Shown here piece by piece: positions 1 through 9,699 of a stretch of 64,000 bases of DNA (the stretch's first letter is position 1; each line of letters opens with the position of its first letter). The stretch lies in assembly GCF_024346875.1 (NCBI RefSeq), contig NZ_AP024871.1, forward strand, positions 744,001 through 808,000, in the 5' to 3' direction. Origin of the DNA: Vibrio gallicus (GTDB lineage Bacteria; Pseudomonadota; Gammaproteobacteria; Enterobacterales; Vibrionaceae). The translations under genes and the position numbers were made by a program. The notes below the pieces were generated by a model, which had not been told where the DNA came from, searched no databases, and worked only from the letters and a program-made list of their open reading frames with translations.

Positions 1-1929
1 ACCCGCACCATGTACATCCATTATGTTCTCATGCATTTGACCTAAAGCTTTACCAAAAGACACATAAACTGCGCCAGACTCTGGAGTAGGGCCATCAAGG
101 TGAGTGGTTGAACTCCAATAATAAGGGTAGTCTTTTTCACCAGCTTCATTTGTTATTGAAGATGTGTAGAAAATAGGGTCGATGGCTGCTGAGTTAGAGG
201 TTTCAGGTGAGCGTGTATAATCCACAATGCTTTGTAGCTCTTTTGCATTTGGTAAACGCCAATCACTCTGGTCTGCTAATGTTAGGTTTTCTGAATACTC
301 TAGTGCTTCTTGCCAATTCAAACCTGCTTTGCTGTCCTCTTGTTGCCAAGTTAAACCTGTCGCTAAATCGGTGACGGTGCCATCATTATTGTTAATGAAG
401 TTGTTTTTACCGTAGGTTTCATTGCCTCTAACAAACCTAAAGTACATTTTATTCGGTTCTTTAGTGCGAGGGTTAAACTTTGGGTAACCTTTGATACGAC
501 CATCAACAAAATTAACCCCAAAAACCGTATCATCATTTTTCATGGTTTTGTCAACATACTCAGTACTGGACCAAGTTTGTGCATCAATTTCTCGCTCTCC
601 AATCTGTGTATTACCGAGAGGTTGGTTAAAGAAACTAGTGTCGATAAAAGGTGTGACCGCTTTTTGTCCTTTAACCTGACCTGAGAACTGAATGAGTGAA
701 TAGAGCTCTTTAATGGTAGGAATGCGCCAGTCATCATGACCTGCTAAATTCAAACTGTTCATTTTGAGCAATGCTTCATCGTAGCTAAGTTTTTCCCCCA
801 TCTGCTTTTGCCAGATTAAGCCGGTAATATTATCGGTGATAGTGCCATCATTATTGTCTGTGTATGACGCTTGGTTCGAGTTGTAGTTGGAATCCTGACC
901 ATAAAAATCATCCCCACTGACTGGAAATGGTATCACTTCATTATTGTTGTACGATTTTTTTTGTCCGGTATCGACAATTGCGTAGTTAGCGGTTTGTGAT
1001 GTTTGGAATAATTCGGGTTGGGCCGCATTGTTTACGACCATAAGGTCTTCACCGAAAATAACATGACCACTGAAGTTTTTACGGATCATTTTCAAACTCG
1101 CTTCAGTGTCAATTTCTCCAGTATTAAAATGTGTGTAGACAAGATTTTTCACTTTCGCTTTTTGAGCAAGTGTACTTGAGTCATTCAAATTAAGATGAGC
1201 GTGAGCTTTCTTATTTGAACCATTTTCCTTATCTTTTTTAGACCTTTTATTTTTTTGACGCCCGCCAATCATTACCATTCCGCCAGAATCTATGATCATA
1301 TAATCCGCATTTTTGGCGAGAGTAGGCAGAGCTTCTGAATAAGTTAGATCCCCAGTAATAACGATCGATTGGCTATTGTAGTCAAAGCGATAGGCGATAG
1401 TATGGATTGTATGTGGAACTTGAAGTGTCGTGACTTGTATATCACCAACAGAAAATGATTCCCCACCTTCTATATCGGTCACATCCAAAGCTTTGATTCG
1501 ATCATCCAAGTTTCTTTGAGTTTTCCCGAGTCGATATTCAATATCAGATTCATACAAATCCACGTTTGTTTCCGTCATTTTTTTTGTATTGGGGGGGCCA
1601 ATAATGGTGAAATCATCTCTGCCTAATAATAGGCGAATTAATACGGGAACAAACTCTTCATTATGATCTAGATGGTGATGAGTGATAAATAGGCTCGATA
1701 AGTCACGAACATCAAAACCAATTTTAGATAAGTTTGCTTGAGTGCCATTACCCATATCAACCAGTATATGGGTGTTACCAGCAGAGATTAAGGTGCTAGC
1801 GCTCGCGCGATTTTCATTATAAATAGGCGAACCTGATCCAATGATAGTAGCTGTAAGTTGATCTTCCGCATGAACTGAGTTCGTTATCAATGTCACCAAA
1901 ACAATAAACCCGAGTATGTGTTTTCTCAT
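1..1929 (-). CDS. Secreted MBL-fold hydrolase with two C-terminal DUF1566 (Lcl-type) domains, partial
   Basis: Reading the minus strand from ATG at 1929 gives an open frame to the window edge, so the C-terminus is missing. A good Shine-Dalgarno (AGAAGGAAG) precedes the start. Residues 1-21 form a signal peptide (MRKHILGFIV...SVHA), so the protein is exported. Residues ~24-330 are a metallo-beta-lactamase fold of the ribonuclease Z type, with the metal motif THHHLDH at 83-89 and a second histidine region around IQVTTLQVPHTIHT. A Lys-rich insertion follows IDSGGMVMIGGRQK. After ~345 come two tandem DUF1566-like units, each with an NNDGT(I/V)TD start, a TGLxWQ strand and a WR(I/L)PxxKEL signature. 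Substrate is unknown. DUF1566 modules occur in many secreted or surface proteins of marine bacteria. The MBL and DUF1566 calls are from motif recognition; the function of the fusion is not predicted. Confidence 0.8.
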   Translation of the reverse strand, partial: MRKHILGFIVLVTLITNSVHAEDQLTATIIGSGSPIYNENRASASTLISAGNTHILVDMGNGTQANLSKIGFDVRDLSSLFITHHHLDHNEEFVPVLIRLLLGRDDFTIIGPPNTKKMTETNVDLYESDIEYRLGKTQRNLDDRIKALDVTDIEGGESFSVGDIQVTTLQVPHTIHTIAYRFDYNSQSIVITGDLTYSEALPTLAKNADYMIIDSGGMVMIGGRQKNKRSKKDKENGSNKKAHAHLNLNDSSTLAQKAKVKNLVYTHFNTGEIDTEASLKMIRKNFSGHVIFGEDLMVVNNAAQPELFQTSQTANYAIVDTGQKKSYNNNEVIPFPVSGDDFYGQDSNYNSNQASYTDNNDGTITDNITGLIWQKQMGEKLSYDEALLKMNSLNLAGHDDWRIPTIKELYSLIQFSGQVKGQKAVTPFIDTSFFNQPLGNTQIGEREIDAQTWSSTEYVDKTMKNDDTVFGVNFVDGRIKGYPKFNPRTKEPNKMYFRFVRGNETYGKNNFINNNDGTVTDLATGLTWQQEDSKAGLNWQEALEYSENLTLADQSDWRLPNAKELQSIVDYTRSPETSNSAAIDPIFYTSSITNEAGEKDYPYYWSSTTHLDGPTPESGAVYVSFGKALGQMHENIMDVHGAG

Positions 1930-2511
1930 AACTTCCTTCTTATAGAGTGTGTTGAAAAATGGGATAGGTAAAGTGAAGACAAGGAATAGAGTATCAATGA
2001 GGGATATATTGAAAACTCAATTTACATATTTTTACACCACTGATTAGAGCTAAAGAAATTTGGCATATAAAGTTCGAGGCCTACTCTAATCAAAATTTTC
2101 TCTATGTTATTAGGCGACAATTAGCTTAACAATAAAGGTGGCTTGAGAGTGTTCTGCTACAGTGTTTATGGACACTCTACTAAACGAATGTTGCCATACC
2201 TCAGTTTATTCATGCTTTACTAAATTAGAAAAAACGTAACTCGGAATTGTCCAGAGACGTTTTAGCGAGTGTTGTAACTCGCCTTTGCCCCAAAGTTGCG
2301 TAGCTCAGCAATCTTGACTTACTTCTTACGACATTAGTTGACCTACTTTTGCTAATGATTAAATATGTACTCAGTTTACTATGGTGCGTTGGGCAGATAA
2401 GGTCTGATTTTGAACCAAAGTGAGGCTTTACTGTTTTACCAAAGCCTTCAATAGTCATTGAAAATGATATCGTTCAATATCAGTTAGTACTTAAAAAGGG
2501 TTGAAGTAAAA
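1930..2511. other. Intergenic, no convincing gene
   Basis: AT-rich spacer between two divergent genes. A 77-codon minus-strand frame (2225-2458) has no clear ribosome binding site and no recognisable domain, so I treat it as chance. The promoters of both neighbours should lie here, but no strong box stands out. Confidence 0.5.
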
Positions 2512-5500
2512 TTGATTAAGACAGATTGGGAAATATTTAAAGCAAAATTTTCAACAAATCCACAAGACGCTTTTGAATGGATGTGTTATCTCCTTTTTTG
2601 CAATGAATTCCGAGTGAAAACTGGTATTTTTCGATATAAAAACCAGTCGGCAATAGAAACCAATCCAATTTCATCAAATGGAGTCAATATTGGCTGGCAA
2701 GCTAAATTTTATGCAACTGCATTATCTAGTCACAAAAATGATATACTAGAAACAATTACAAAAGCAAAACGTGATTACCCTGATTTAAATAAAATAATTT
2801 TTTACACAAACTCAGAATGGGGTCAAAACAAAGGAAAAGAACCACAAGGAAAGATAGAAGCAGAAACAAAGGCAAAGGAAAATAACTTAGAAATTGAGTG
2901 GCGATGCTGTAGTTTTTTCGAATCGCCGTTTGTTGTCGATGATTGTAGTCGGTTCATTTCGTACTTTTTCACTCAATCTGACAATTTGTTTGGGCTTTTG
3001 GAGTCATTTGAGTCTCATACAGGTACAATTTTGGATGATATTGAAACTTCTATAGCCTTTGGCGACCAAGATGTTTCAATCGATCGCTCTAGTATTATAT
3101 CTGAAATTGAAAAGTCAGACACTAACGCGTCAATTATAAGTGGTGAAGGCGGCACAGGGAAAACATCTCTCATAAAAGAACTTTATGGTAATAAGGGGGC
3201 GAATGATGCCTTTTATGTACATAAAGCGACAGAGTTTTCCGTTAGCAACTTAAATGAATTTCTATCAGGTGTTTTTTTAAAGGACTTTATTGAAGCACAT
3301 GAAGGGGCTGACAATAAAACAGTTGTTATTGATTCTGCGGAACACTTAATTGCTTTAGAAAATACGGCTCCTATTAAAGAGTACCTTTCTAGCTTAATCA
3401 AAGCTAAATGGAGGGTGTGGTTCACTACGAGAAATGCCTACCTAGATGACTTGGTTTTTCAATTATATGAAATGTACAAAATTAGTTTTAAGCCGATACA
3501 TTTAGAGAATCTGAACGAAGATACATTATTCGAACTTGCCAAAAAACATGATTTTGTCATCCCTGATGATAAAAAGTTCAAAGTGCTCATATTAACACCA
3601 TTTTATCTCAGAGAATATTTGAGGCATTATCAGGAGAACAAAGGTGCAAGCTACTTTGAATTCAAAGAGTCTTTATGGCCAAGAGTCATTGCGAAACGAT
3701 CCCCACAACGAGAGCAATTTTTTATACATCTTGCCGAAGAAAGAGCTAATTCAGGAAGATTTTTCGTCATTCCAGACTTTAGCTACTCAAATGAAGCGGT
3801 AGAAAAAGCATTAGTTTCCGATGGAATAATCAGCTATGAGCCTACTCGTGGGTATTTTATTACTCATGACATATACAAAGAATGGGCGCTTGATAAATTC
3901 GTAGAGAGCAATTTTTTAACTTCAGTAAATTCAGAAATATTTTTTGAAAAAATACAAGAGTCTTTGGCCATAAGAAGAGTTTTCAGGCGGTGGTTATCAG
4001 AGAAACTTAGCGCGTCCAATGAAGATGTTAGCCACCTTATTATGGAAACCTTGTCATCTTGCAAAATATCTAATTTGTGGAAAGATGAAGTTTTAGTCTC
4101 TATGCTTCTGTCCGATTATTCCGATTACTTTTTTAAAGTGAATAAAGATTCACTATTGGAAGACGATTTCCAACTTCTCAAGCGGTTATCCTTGCTGATA
4201 AGAATAGGATGTAAGGAGGTAGATAATAGCCTTTTTGACAAGTTTGGTGTCAGGGCGCCAGATATTTTATCAATGGAGTATGTAATTACTAAGCCGAAGG
4301 GAAACGGGTGGTATTCGCTTATCAAGTTCATCCATAATAATATAGAAAATATAGGTATTGATAATCTTAATTTTGTATTACCCGTTCTCCATGACTGGAA
4401 TAGTCACAATAACTCTGGTGATGCAACAAAATGTGCTAGCCTAATTGCTCTAGCGTTTTACAAGTCGGCAATCGAAGATAGAGTTTATATTGGAGATGAC
4501 AGTTTTTCCAAAAATTTGATTCTAACTATTCTTTATGGAGTCAGTGAAATAAAAAGCGAGCTTAAAGAGATTATTGATGAAGTAACTTTAAACAACTGGA
4601 AGCGACATAATAATCCATATCACTTAATGAGTGAATTCATTTTAACAAGAATGGAATGTTTTAATGTTGCTACTGAAATCCCAGAAAAAGTAATAGCTCT
4701 AGCCAAATGTTTTTGGATATATGAACCACAAAAGAATGATTGTTTTTATGGTTCAAGACTAGAGATAGAACATGAATTTGGTGTTGAGTCTAGTCACCAA
4801 GACTATTATCCTGCTAGTGCTTATCAAACACCTATATATGCCTTATTAAAGGCAGATTTAAAACTAGCACTAAATTTCATTACCGACCTAATAAATTATT
4901 CATCAAAAACATATGCTGTATCTAGCCTTGATAAAGGTCAAGTAGAGACTGCAACACTGTATCTAGATAATGGTAAAAATGTCAATTTACCTATTTCAAC
5001 TCGTCTTTGGTGCATGTACCGAGGAACACAGGTAACCCCTAATCTACTTGAATCAATACTAATGTCGCTCGAACGTTTCTTTCTTGAGAGAGGAAAAAGT
5101 ACTAAATCTGAAGTACTTGAATATTATCTAAATTATATCCTAGAAAGAGCTGAATCTTCTGCGCTTGTGGCTGTTGTTGCAAGCATAGTATGTGCGTTTC
5201 ATGAGAAAACATTTAATGTTGCCAAAACTCTATTTAGAACGAGAGAATTTTTCTTTTATGACTCTTCTCGAATGATTCTGGATCAAACACATAAGACTCA
5301 ACTTACCTCGCTGAAAAACTTTAGTATCAATCGAATGAATGAGCTTCATGAGAATGAAAGGATAAGTGCCTGTGACAAAAAACATAGGCAACATTCACTA
5401 GAAGACATAGCACTCCAATATCAATTTTTTAGAACTGAGGACGTAAGTGAAAAGGAATCAGAAAAACGACTTCAGGAAATTTGGGAAATTCTGGACTATC

Positions 5501-7224
5501 ACTACAAGAATTTACCAGCTAAGGAACACGAAAATCATCAACATAAAACATGGCGTTTATTTTTGGCTCGCATGGACAAAAGGAAAATGGCTCCTGAAGC
5601 GAAAAAAGTAGAAAACGGTATAGCAATAGAACTCAATCCTGAAATTGCTCCAGATCTCAAAGAATATAGTGAAACGTCTCAGCGAGAAGCAAATAAGCCT
5701 TTTGCACATTTAGCTTTAAATACTTGGGCCGATAGCAGGCTCTACGATAGAGATAGTTACAATAAGTATGAGTCTTATGAAAATGAGCCATTGACTGCTT
5801 TGGGTGAGGCAAAAGAAATATGGAATAAGCTTTCTGAGGGCTGTATGACGGAGGGATTGCTGTTCGATCGAGCCACACCATCGTATGTATGCACTGTGTT
5901 GTTGAGGGACTTCAAAGAAAAATTAGGAAAAACCGAGCTAGAATTTTGCAAGGAAGTCATATTTGAATATGCAAACATCGTTAACAATGATGATTACATA
6001 CATCAGATTGGTGACGGCCTTGTTCCTGCTTTATTTGTTCTTCCAAGGTTAATAAAAGATTTTCCAGATGAAAGATTTACTATCAAGCTTATCTTAATTA
6101 GAGCTTTAATGAGACATGACTCGATATCGATGATGGGAATGGATAGGATAAATTCAGTAGCTATTCAAGCTGTGCAGCACTTATGGAACGACGACCCTGA
6201 GTTCATGAAGTCTTTGTACATTGGGTATTTGGTAGTTGCTCAAAAATATAGAGTTGTTCAGGATCGTTTAAGGCAAGAGGCGTATGAACAGAAAAAATAT
6301 GATATTGATAAAAATGACTTTGAACAGGAGTTGTTTAAAGAACTAGAGAGTGTAATAAAGAGTATCGAAGATGAAACCATCAAGGAATCCGCAATCGACA
6401 ATATTGAAAGCGTAGATAGCGACATATTGATAACTGCTTTTCAGCTTTTGCCATTAGGTAATGTACTTAAAGAACCTTTGCCCTTTGTCGAGGAAATTAT
6501 TAGGGTAATTTCACAACAATTACTCTCACGTGATAGAGAAGACCGTCTTGATTATGCATTTAGACATGAGTTTTTGAAACACTATGCTCGTTTTGTCCTT
6601 CATCTAGATAATGACAAAAAAGATAGATACCTGAAATATTTTACGGATAATTTCACCTTGAGCGAAGGTACGGCAGATTTATTAAATGAATTTGTTAGCG
6701 CTGAAGACTCGCTGAATATGCCAGACTCATTTTGGTATGTATGGAACCGATTTAAAAGCTACATCGTTGATTCACTTAGTAGTCAAGGTTGGCGGCATGA
6801 TAAAGAGCGCACAATCGAATCCTTTCTATTTGCAAGAACCCCTTGGAAGGACGATGCACTGGCTTGGCATACCTTTTCGGCTGAGAATAAAGTATTTTTT
6901 TATGACCTGAGCGGTAAAATAGGTGGAGAACCTTCTTTCATCTATAGTATCAGCAAGCTACTTTGTAGCATTGGAAGTGAATTTATAGATGATGGTATTT
7001 ACTGGATCTGTAATGCAATAAAAACCTTTGACATCGACTTGTCGCAAGACAAATCAGGAAATACACTATTTTACTTGGAAAGATATATGAGAAGATATCT
7101 ATTCAAAAATCATGATAGAGTGAGACAAACACCTAAGTTAAAGGTACAGGTATTGGTTGTGTTGGATTTCCTAGTCGAGCAATACTCCATTACAGGTTAC
7201 CTCCTTAGAGAGGACATAGCCTAG
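2512..7224 (+). CDS. Large STAND-type NTPase with N-terminal PD-(D/E)xK-like nuclease domain (Avs-like antiphage candidate)
   Basis: 1570-residue protein. The start is TTG at 2512, with AAAAAGGG 11 bases upstream; an in-frame TAG at 2485 rules out a longer form. Residues ~1-150 look like a Mrr/Cap4-type restriction-endonuclease fold: E22 in FEWMCYLLF, E49, then the strand IGWQAKFY with Q63-x-K65. Residues ~190-480 are a P-loop NTPase: Walker A GEGGTGKT at 211-218 and Walker B VVIDSAEH around D274, followed by winged-helix-like sequence. The remaining ~1000 residues are helical and without signature, as in TPR-like sensor regions. This order, nuclease-STAND ATPase-long sensor, is that of Avs (antiviral STAND) proteins, which bind conserved phage proteins, oligomerise and cleave DNA. 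It stands alone, AT-rich, beside an IS element. Subfamily cannot be assigned by eye; other nuclease-NACHT-like defence proteins are the alternative. Confidence 0.65.
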   Translation: MIKTDWEIFKAKFSTNPQDAFEWMCYLLFCNEFRVKTGIFRYKNQSAIETNPISSNGVNIGWQAKFYATALSSHKNDILETITKAKRDYPDLNKIIFYTNSEWGQNKGKEPQGKIEAETKAKENNLEIEWRCCSFFESPFVVDDCSRFISYFFTQSDNLFGLLESFESHTGTILDDIETSIAFGDQDVSIDRSSIISEIEKSDTNASIISGEGGTGKTSLIKELYGNKGANDAFYVHKATEFSVSNLNEFLSGVFLKDFIEAHEGADNKTVVIDSAEHLIALENTAPIKEYLSSLIKAKWRVWFTTRNAYLDDLVFQLYEMYKISFKPIHLENLNEDTLFELAKKHDFVIPDDKKFKVLILTPFYLREYLRHYQENKGASYFEFKESLWPRVIAKRSPQREQFFIHLAEERANSGRFFVIPDFSYSNEAVEKALVSDGIISYEPTRGYFITHDIYKEWALDKFVESNFLTSVNSEIFFEKIQESLAIRRVFRRWLSEKLSASNEDVSHLIMETLSSCKISNLWKDEVLVSMLLSDYSDYFFKVNKDSLLEDDFQLLKRLSLLIRIGCKEVDNSLFDKFGVRAPDILSMEYVITKPKGNGWYSLIKFIHNNIENIGIDNLNFVLPVLHDWNSHNNSGDATKCASLIALAFYKSAIEDRVYIGDDSFSKNLILTILYGVSEIKSELKEIIDEVTLNNWKRHNNPYHLMSEFILTRMECFNVATEIPEKVIALAKCFWIYEPQKNDCFYGSRLEIEHEFGVESSHQDYYPASAYQTPIYALLKADLKLALNFITDLINYSSKTYAVSSLDKGQVETATLYLDNGKNVNLPISTRLWCMYRGTQVTPNLLESILMSLERFFLERGKSTKSEVLEYYLNYILERAESSALVAVVASIVCAFHEKTFNVAKTLFRTREFFFYDSSRMILDQTHKTQLTSLKNFSINRMNELHENERISACDKKHRQHSLEDIALQYQFFRTEDVSEKESEKRLQEIWEILDYHYKNLPAKEHENHQHKTWRLFLARMDKRKMAPEAKKVENGIAIELNPEIAPDLKEYSETSQREANKPFAHLALNTWADSRLYDRDSYNKYESYENEPLTALGEAKEIWNKLSEGCMTEGLLFDRATPSYVCTVLLRDFKEKLGKTELEFCKEVIFEYANIVNNDDYIHQIGDGLVPALFVLPRLIKDFPDERFTIKLILIRALMRHDSISMMGMDRINSVAIQAVQHLWNDDPEFMKSLYIGYLVVAQKYRVVQDRLRQEAYEQKKYDIDKNDFEQELFKELESVIKSIEDETIKESAIDNIESVDSDILITAFQLLPLGNVLKEPLPFVEEIIRVISQQLLSRDREDRLDYAFRHEFLKHYARFVLHLDNDKKDRYLKYFTDNFTLSEGTADLLNEFVSAEDSLNMPDSFWYVWNRFKSYIVDSLSSQGWRHDKERTIESFLFARTPWKDDALAWHTFSAENKVFFYDLSGKIGGEPSFIYSISKLLCSIGSEFIDDGIYWICNAIKTFDIDLSQDKSGNTLFYLERYMRRYLFKNHDRVRQTPKLKVQVLVVLDFLVEQYSITGYLLREDIA

Positions 7225-7324
7225 CTAATAACCATTGTAGCCGAGGTATGAATTCTGGTGGACTAAACTAAGTTCACCAGAAGACTGTAGCCAAGGTTAC
7301 TGTGCCGTATAACAAATGCTTAGT

Positions 7325-7332
7325 GTTTCAAC
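7325..7332. repeat. Left target-site duplication of the IS66 element
   Basis: The 8 bases gtttcaac abut the left inverted repeat and recur exactly at 9692-9699. Eight-base duplications are characteristic of IS66-family transposition. Confidence 0.9.
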
Positions 7333-7406
7333 GTAAGCGCGCAATTAACCCCACATTCTAATATCAGCAAGCCTTTGTCATAGTTTCCCAAACAAATGGA
7401 GGAACT

Positions 7407-7706
7407 ATGACTCAATCAGAAAAGCACCAACATTGGACGGCCATCATCTCCAAGCAGCAAGAAGGTGGACTTTCTATTCCAGACTTTTGTAAAAAGCACG
7501 ATATTAATTACGCCACTTTTCACTATTGGCTAAAAAAGCTCAAGAACACTGACAATGAACAGGTTGCGCACCAAATGGTCATTAATAGCCAACCGTCTTT
7601 TTGTGGCGAAATGGTCGTTGTACATTTGCCTAATGGCGTGCGCGCCGAGCTGCCGACATCACTTTCATTTTCTCAAATTCAAACTTGGCTGAAGGCGCTG
7701 CAATGA
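7407..7706 (+). CDS. tnpA: IS66 family accessory protein TnpA
   Basis: 99 residues. The start is ATG at 7407 preceded by GGAGGAACT. The N-terminal ~60 residues (HWTAIISKQQEGGLSIPDFCKKHDIN) form the helix-turn-helix typical of IS66 OrfA/TnpA, which is needed for transposition together with TnpB and TnpC. Its stop overlaps the tnpB start in an ATGA arrangement, indicating translational coupling. Confidence 0.9.
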   Translation: MTQSEKHQHWTAIISKQQEGGLSIPDFCKKHDINYATFHYWLKKLKNTDNEQVAHQMVINSQPSFCGEMVVVHLPNGVRAELPTSLSFSQIQTWLKALQ

Positions 7707-8047
7707 TCCCAAGTGGCGCGGTTTATCTCGTCTCGGGGGTTACCGATATGAGAAAGTCGATTGACGGCCTCTCTCTCATTGTCGCTGATGTGCTAGAAAT
7801 GGATCCATTGAGCAGTGCGTGGTTCATCTTTTGTAATCGTGGCCGAGATAAAATCAAAATTCTCTTTTGGGACACTAACGGCTTTTGGCTCTACTATCGC
7901 CGACTCGAAAAAGGCCGCTTTAAGTGGCCAAAGCCTACAGCCGCGGGCCATATCCACATATCTACTCAACAGCTTAACTGGCTATTATCTGGGTTGAATC
8001 TTGAAAACCCAAAGGCTCATCAGCCCCTTTATGGCCGAGAAGTGTGA
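7703..8047 (+). CDS. tnpB: IS66 family accessory protein TnpB
   Basis: 114 residues from ATG at 7703, overlapping the tnpA stop as ATGA. An upstream in-frame alternative at 7685 would run back into tnpA and is less likely. The sequence MIPSGAVYLVSGVTDMRKSIDGL and the later RDKIKILFWDTNGFWLYYRRLE match the well-conserved IS66 Orf2/TnpB. It acts with TnpA and TnpC in transposition; the biochemical role is unknown. Confidence 0.93.
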   Translation: MIPSGAVYLVSGVTDMRKSIDGLSLIVADVLEMDPLSSAWFIFCNRGRDKIKILFWDTNGFWLYYRRLEKGRFKWPKPTAAGHIHISTQQLNWLLSGLNLENPKAHQPLYGREV

Positions 8048-8110
8048 GCGATGATACTGATCACCTCATTGGACTTGAGCGATCCTTTTTCACTGTCAAA
8101 CTAAGGGGAA

Positions 8111-9664
8111 ATGACAGATGACGAGCCCCAAAAAATGACCGAACTTCCTGATGATGTAGAACAACTCAAAGCGATGCTACTCAAGCTTCAGGAAGAGAAC
8201 TATGAACTGAAAAAAACAGTTGATACCCAATCAGAAGAAGTGGTTGAGTTAGAGAATAAAATGCGGCTGCTTCTTGAGGAACTTAACTTAAGTAAGTCCA
8301 AGCGCTTCTCCGCTAAAAGTGAAAAAGCCCCGAAAGGGACGTTTAACGAAGCTGAGCAGCAAAATGCCTTACCTAAAGCCAGTCCAAAGCATCACAAGAA
8401 AGGCCGAAAACCATTACCAGTAGAGCTTGATCGTGAAGTTCATCAGCACACACTCAATGCCCCTTACTGTGAATGCTGCAATGAACCGCTACATCCATGC
8501 GGTACTGAAGTCTCGGAAGAGCTAAAAATCATCCCTCAGAAGGTCAGCGTCGTGCGGCATGAGCGCACGAAATACGCCTGCCGTCAGTGTGAAAAGACAC
8601 AAACCAGCAGCAAAATCGTCACCGCCCCTCGACCTGCCAACATGATCCCGAAAAGCATCGGCAGCCCTGAAGCATTCGCTGCGGTAGTTACGGCCAAATA
8701 TGTTGACGCCTTGCCGCTTTATCGCCAGGTTGAAATCTTAAAGCGCTCAGATATCGAGTTAAGCCGAGGCACGCTTGCAAACTGGTGTGTTCAACTGGGC
8801 AGTAAAGTGACCGTTATCGTTGAAGCAATGAAAGCTCATTTACTGAATGAAAAACTCATCTGCGCGGATGAAACGACCGTTCAAGTGTTGCGAGAGCAAG
8901 AGCGCTCAGCACAAAGCAAATCTTATATGTGGGTTTATCGTAGCGGTGAGTTCGCCAAACAACCTGTGGTCATTTACGACTATCAACCAAGTCGTGCAGG
9001 GCAATGTGTTAAAGACTTCCTTGGTGGCTACTCGGGTTACCTACTCACCGATGGTTATCAAGCTTATAACGGCCTCGATAATGTTAGCCAAGCGGGGTGC
9101 TTAGCACACGTAAGACGCAAATTTACCGATGCACAAAAAGCGCAACCGAAGAAGAAATCGGGCCGTATAGAGAAAGCCATCAGCTTTATCGCAAAGCTTT
9201 ATGGTATTGAACAGGAAGCTAAAGGCTTGAGCACTGTCGAGCGGCAACATCTACGACAACGAAAATCGAAACCCATCTTAGGCACGTTCCATAAGTGGTT
9301 GCTGGAAAGCCAAGGAAAAGTACTGCCGAAAAGTCAAATCGGCCTCGCCATAAATTATACGATTAACCAATGGCCGAAGTTGCTCACTTATCTAGAAGAT
9401 GGTGACATAAGCATTGATAACAATGTGACAGAGCGAGATATCCGTCCGTTTACAACGGGTCGAAAAAATTGGATGTTCTCAACATCAGTTGAAGGTGCGA
9501 CTGCGAGCGCTAACTTGTATAGCTTGGTGATGACTTGTCGTGCAAATAACATCAATCCATATTACTACTTCGTGCACTTATTCAAAGTGCTGCCGATGCG
9601 ATCGCCACAAGATGATCTGACCGATCTTATGCCGTGGGCGCTGGAAATCGATGAGGCTGAATAA
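8111..9664 (+). CDS. tnpC: IS66 family DDE transposase TnpC
   Basis: 517 residues, a normal full length. The N-terminal region (~10-60) is a leucine-rich coiled coil (EQLKAMLLKLQEENYELKK). It is followed by a basic helix and a CxxC-type zinc finger region (YCECCNEPLHPCG ... YACRQCEKTQ). The catalytic DDE core carries ICADETTVQVL, YLLTDGYQAYN and NNVTERDIRPF. The C-terminal motif GRKNWMFSTS is also typical. It should cut and join the GTAAGCG ends that flank the element. All three acidic residues are present, so the enzyme is probably functional. Confidence 0.95.
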   Translation: MTDDEPQKMTELPDDVEQLKAMLLKLQEENYELKKTVDTQSEEVVELENKMRLLLEELNLSKSKRFSAKSEKAPKGTFNEAEQQNALPKASPKHHKKGRKPLPVELDREVHQHTLNAPYCECCNEPLHPCGTEVSEELKIIPQKVSVVRHERTKYACRQCEKTQTSSKIVTAPRPANMIPKSIGSPEAFAAVVTAKYVDALPLYRQVEILKRSDIELSRGTLANWCVQLGSKVTVIVEAMKAHLLNEKLICADETTVQVLREQERSAQSKSYMWVYRSGEFAKQPVVIYDYQPSRAGQCVKDFLGGYSGYLLTDGYQAYNGLDNVSQAGCLAHVRRKFTDAQKAQPKKKSGRIEKAISFIAKLYGIEQEAKGLSTVERQHLRQRKSKPILGTFHKWLLESQGKVLPKSQIGLAINYTINQWPKLLTYLEDGDISIDNNVTERDIRPFTTGRKNWMFSTSVEGATASANLYSLVMTCRANNINPYYYFVHLFKVLPMRSPQDDLTDLMPWALEIDEAE

Positions 9665-9691
9665 GGCCTTACTGCTTAATTGCGCGCTTAC

Positions 9692-9699
9692 GTTTCAAC
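9692..9699. repeat. Right target-site duplication of the IS66 element
   Basis: gtttcaac immediately follows the right inverted repeat and matches 7325-7332 exactly. Confidence 0.9.

Larger units (their letters stand above)
7333..9691 (+). mobile_element. Complete IS66-family insertion sequence, 2359 bp
   Basis: The ends are terminal inverted repeats: GTAAGCGCGCAATTAA at 7333 and its reverse complement ending at 9691. They are flanked by the perfect 8-bp duplication gtttcaac. Inside are the three standard IS66 genes in order, tnpA, tnpB and tnpC, all intact and on the plus strand. GTAAGCG at the tip and an 8-bp duplication are the family hallmarks. Perfect ends, perfect duplication and intact genes suggest recent insertion and probable activity. 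It separates the Avs-like gene from the orphan gene at 9936. Confidence 0.95.

Noticed and set aside
2225..2458. 77-codon minus-strand frame upstream of the STAND gene
   Set aside because: No ribosome binding site, no recognisable domain and low-complexity Ser/Lys/Arg composition; it lies in a promoter interval.
1..7224. Type 1 Avs system (MBL plus protease plus STAND) formed by the MBL gene and the STAND gene
   Set aside because: The MBL protein has a signal peptide and DUF1566 domains, is on the opposite strand, and no trypsin-like protease gene is present.
7300..7332. GTATAACAAATGCTTAGTG resembling the start of an integron attC site
   Set aside because: No complementary GTTRRRY partner is visible within 60-150 bases on the other side of the IS66, and no integron integrase is present.
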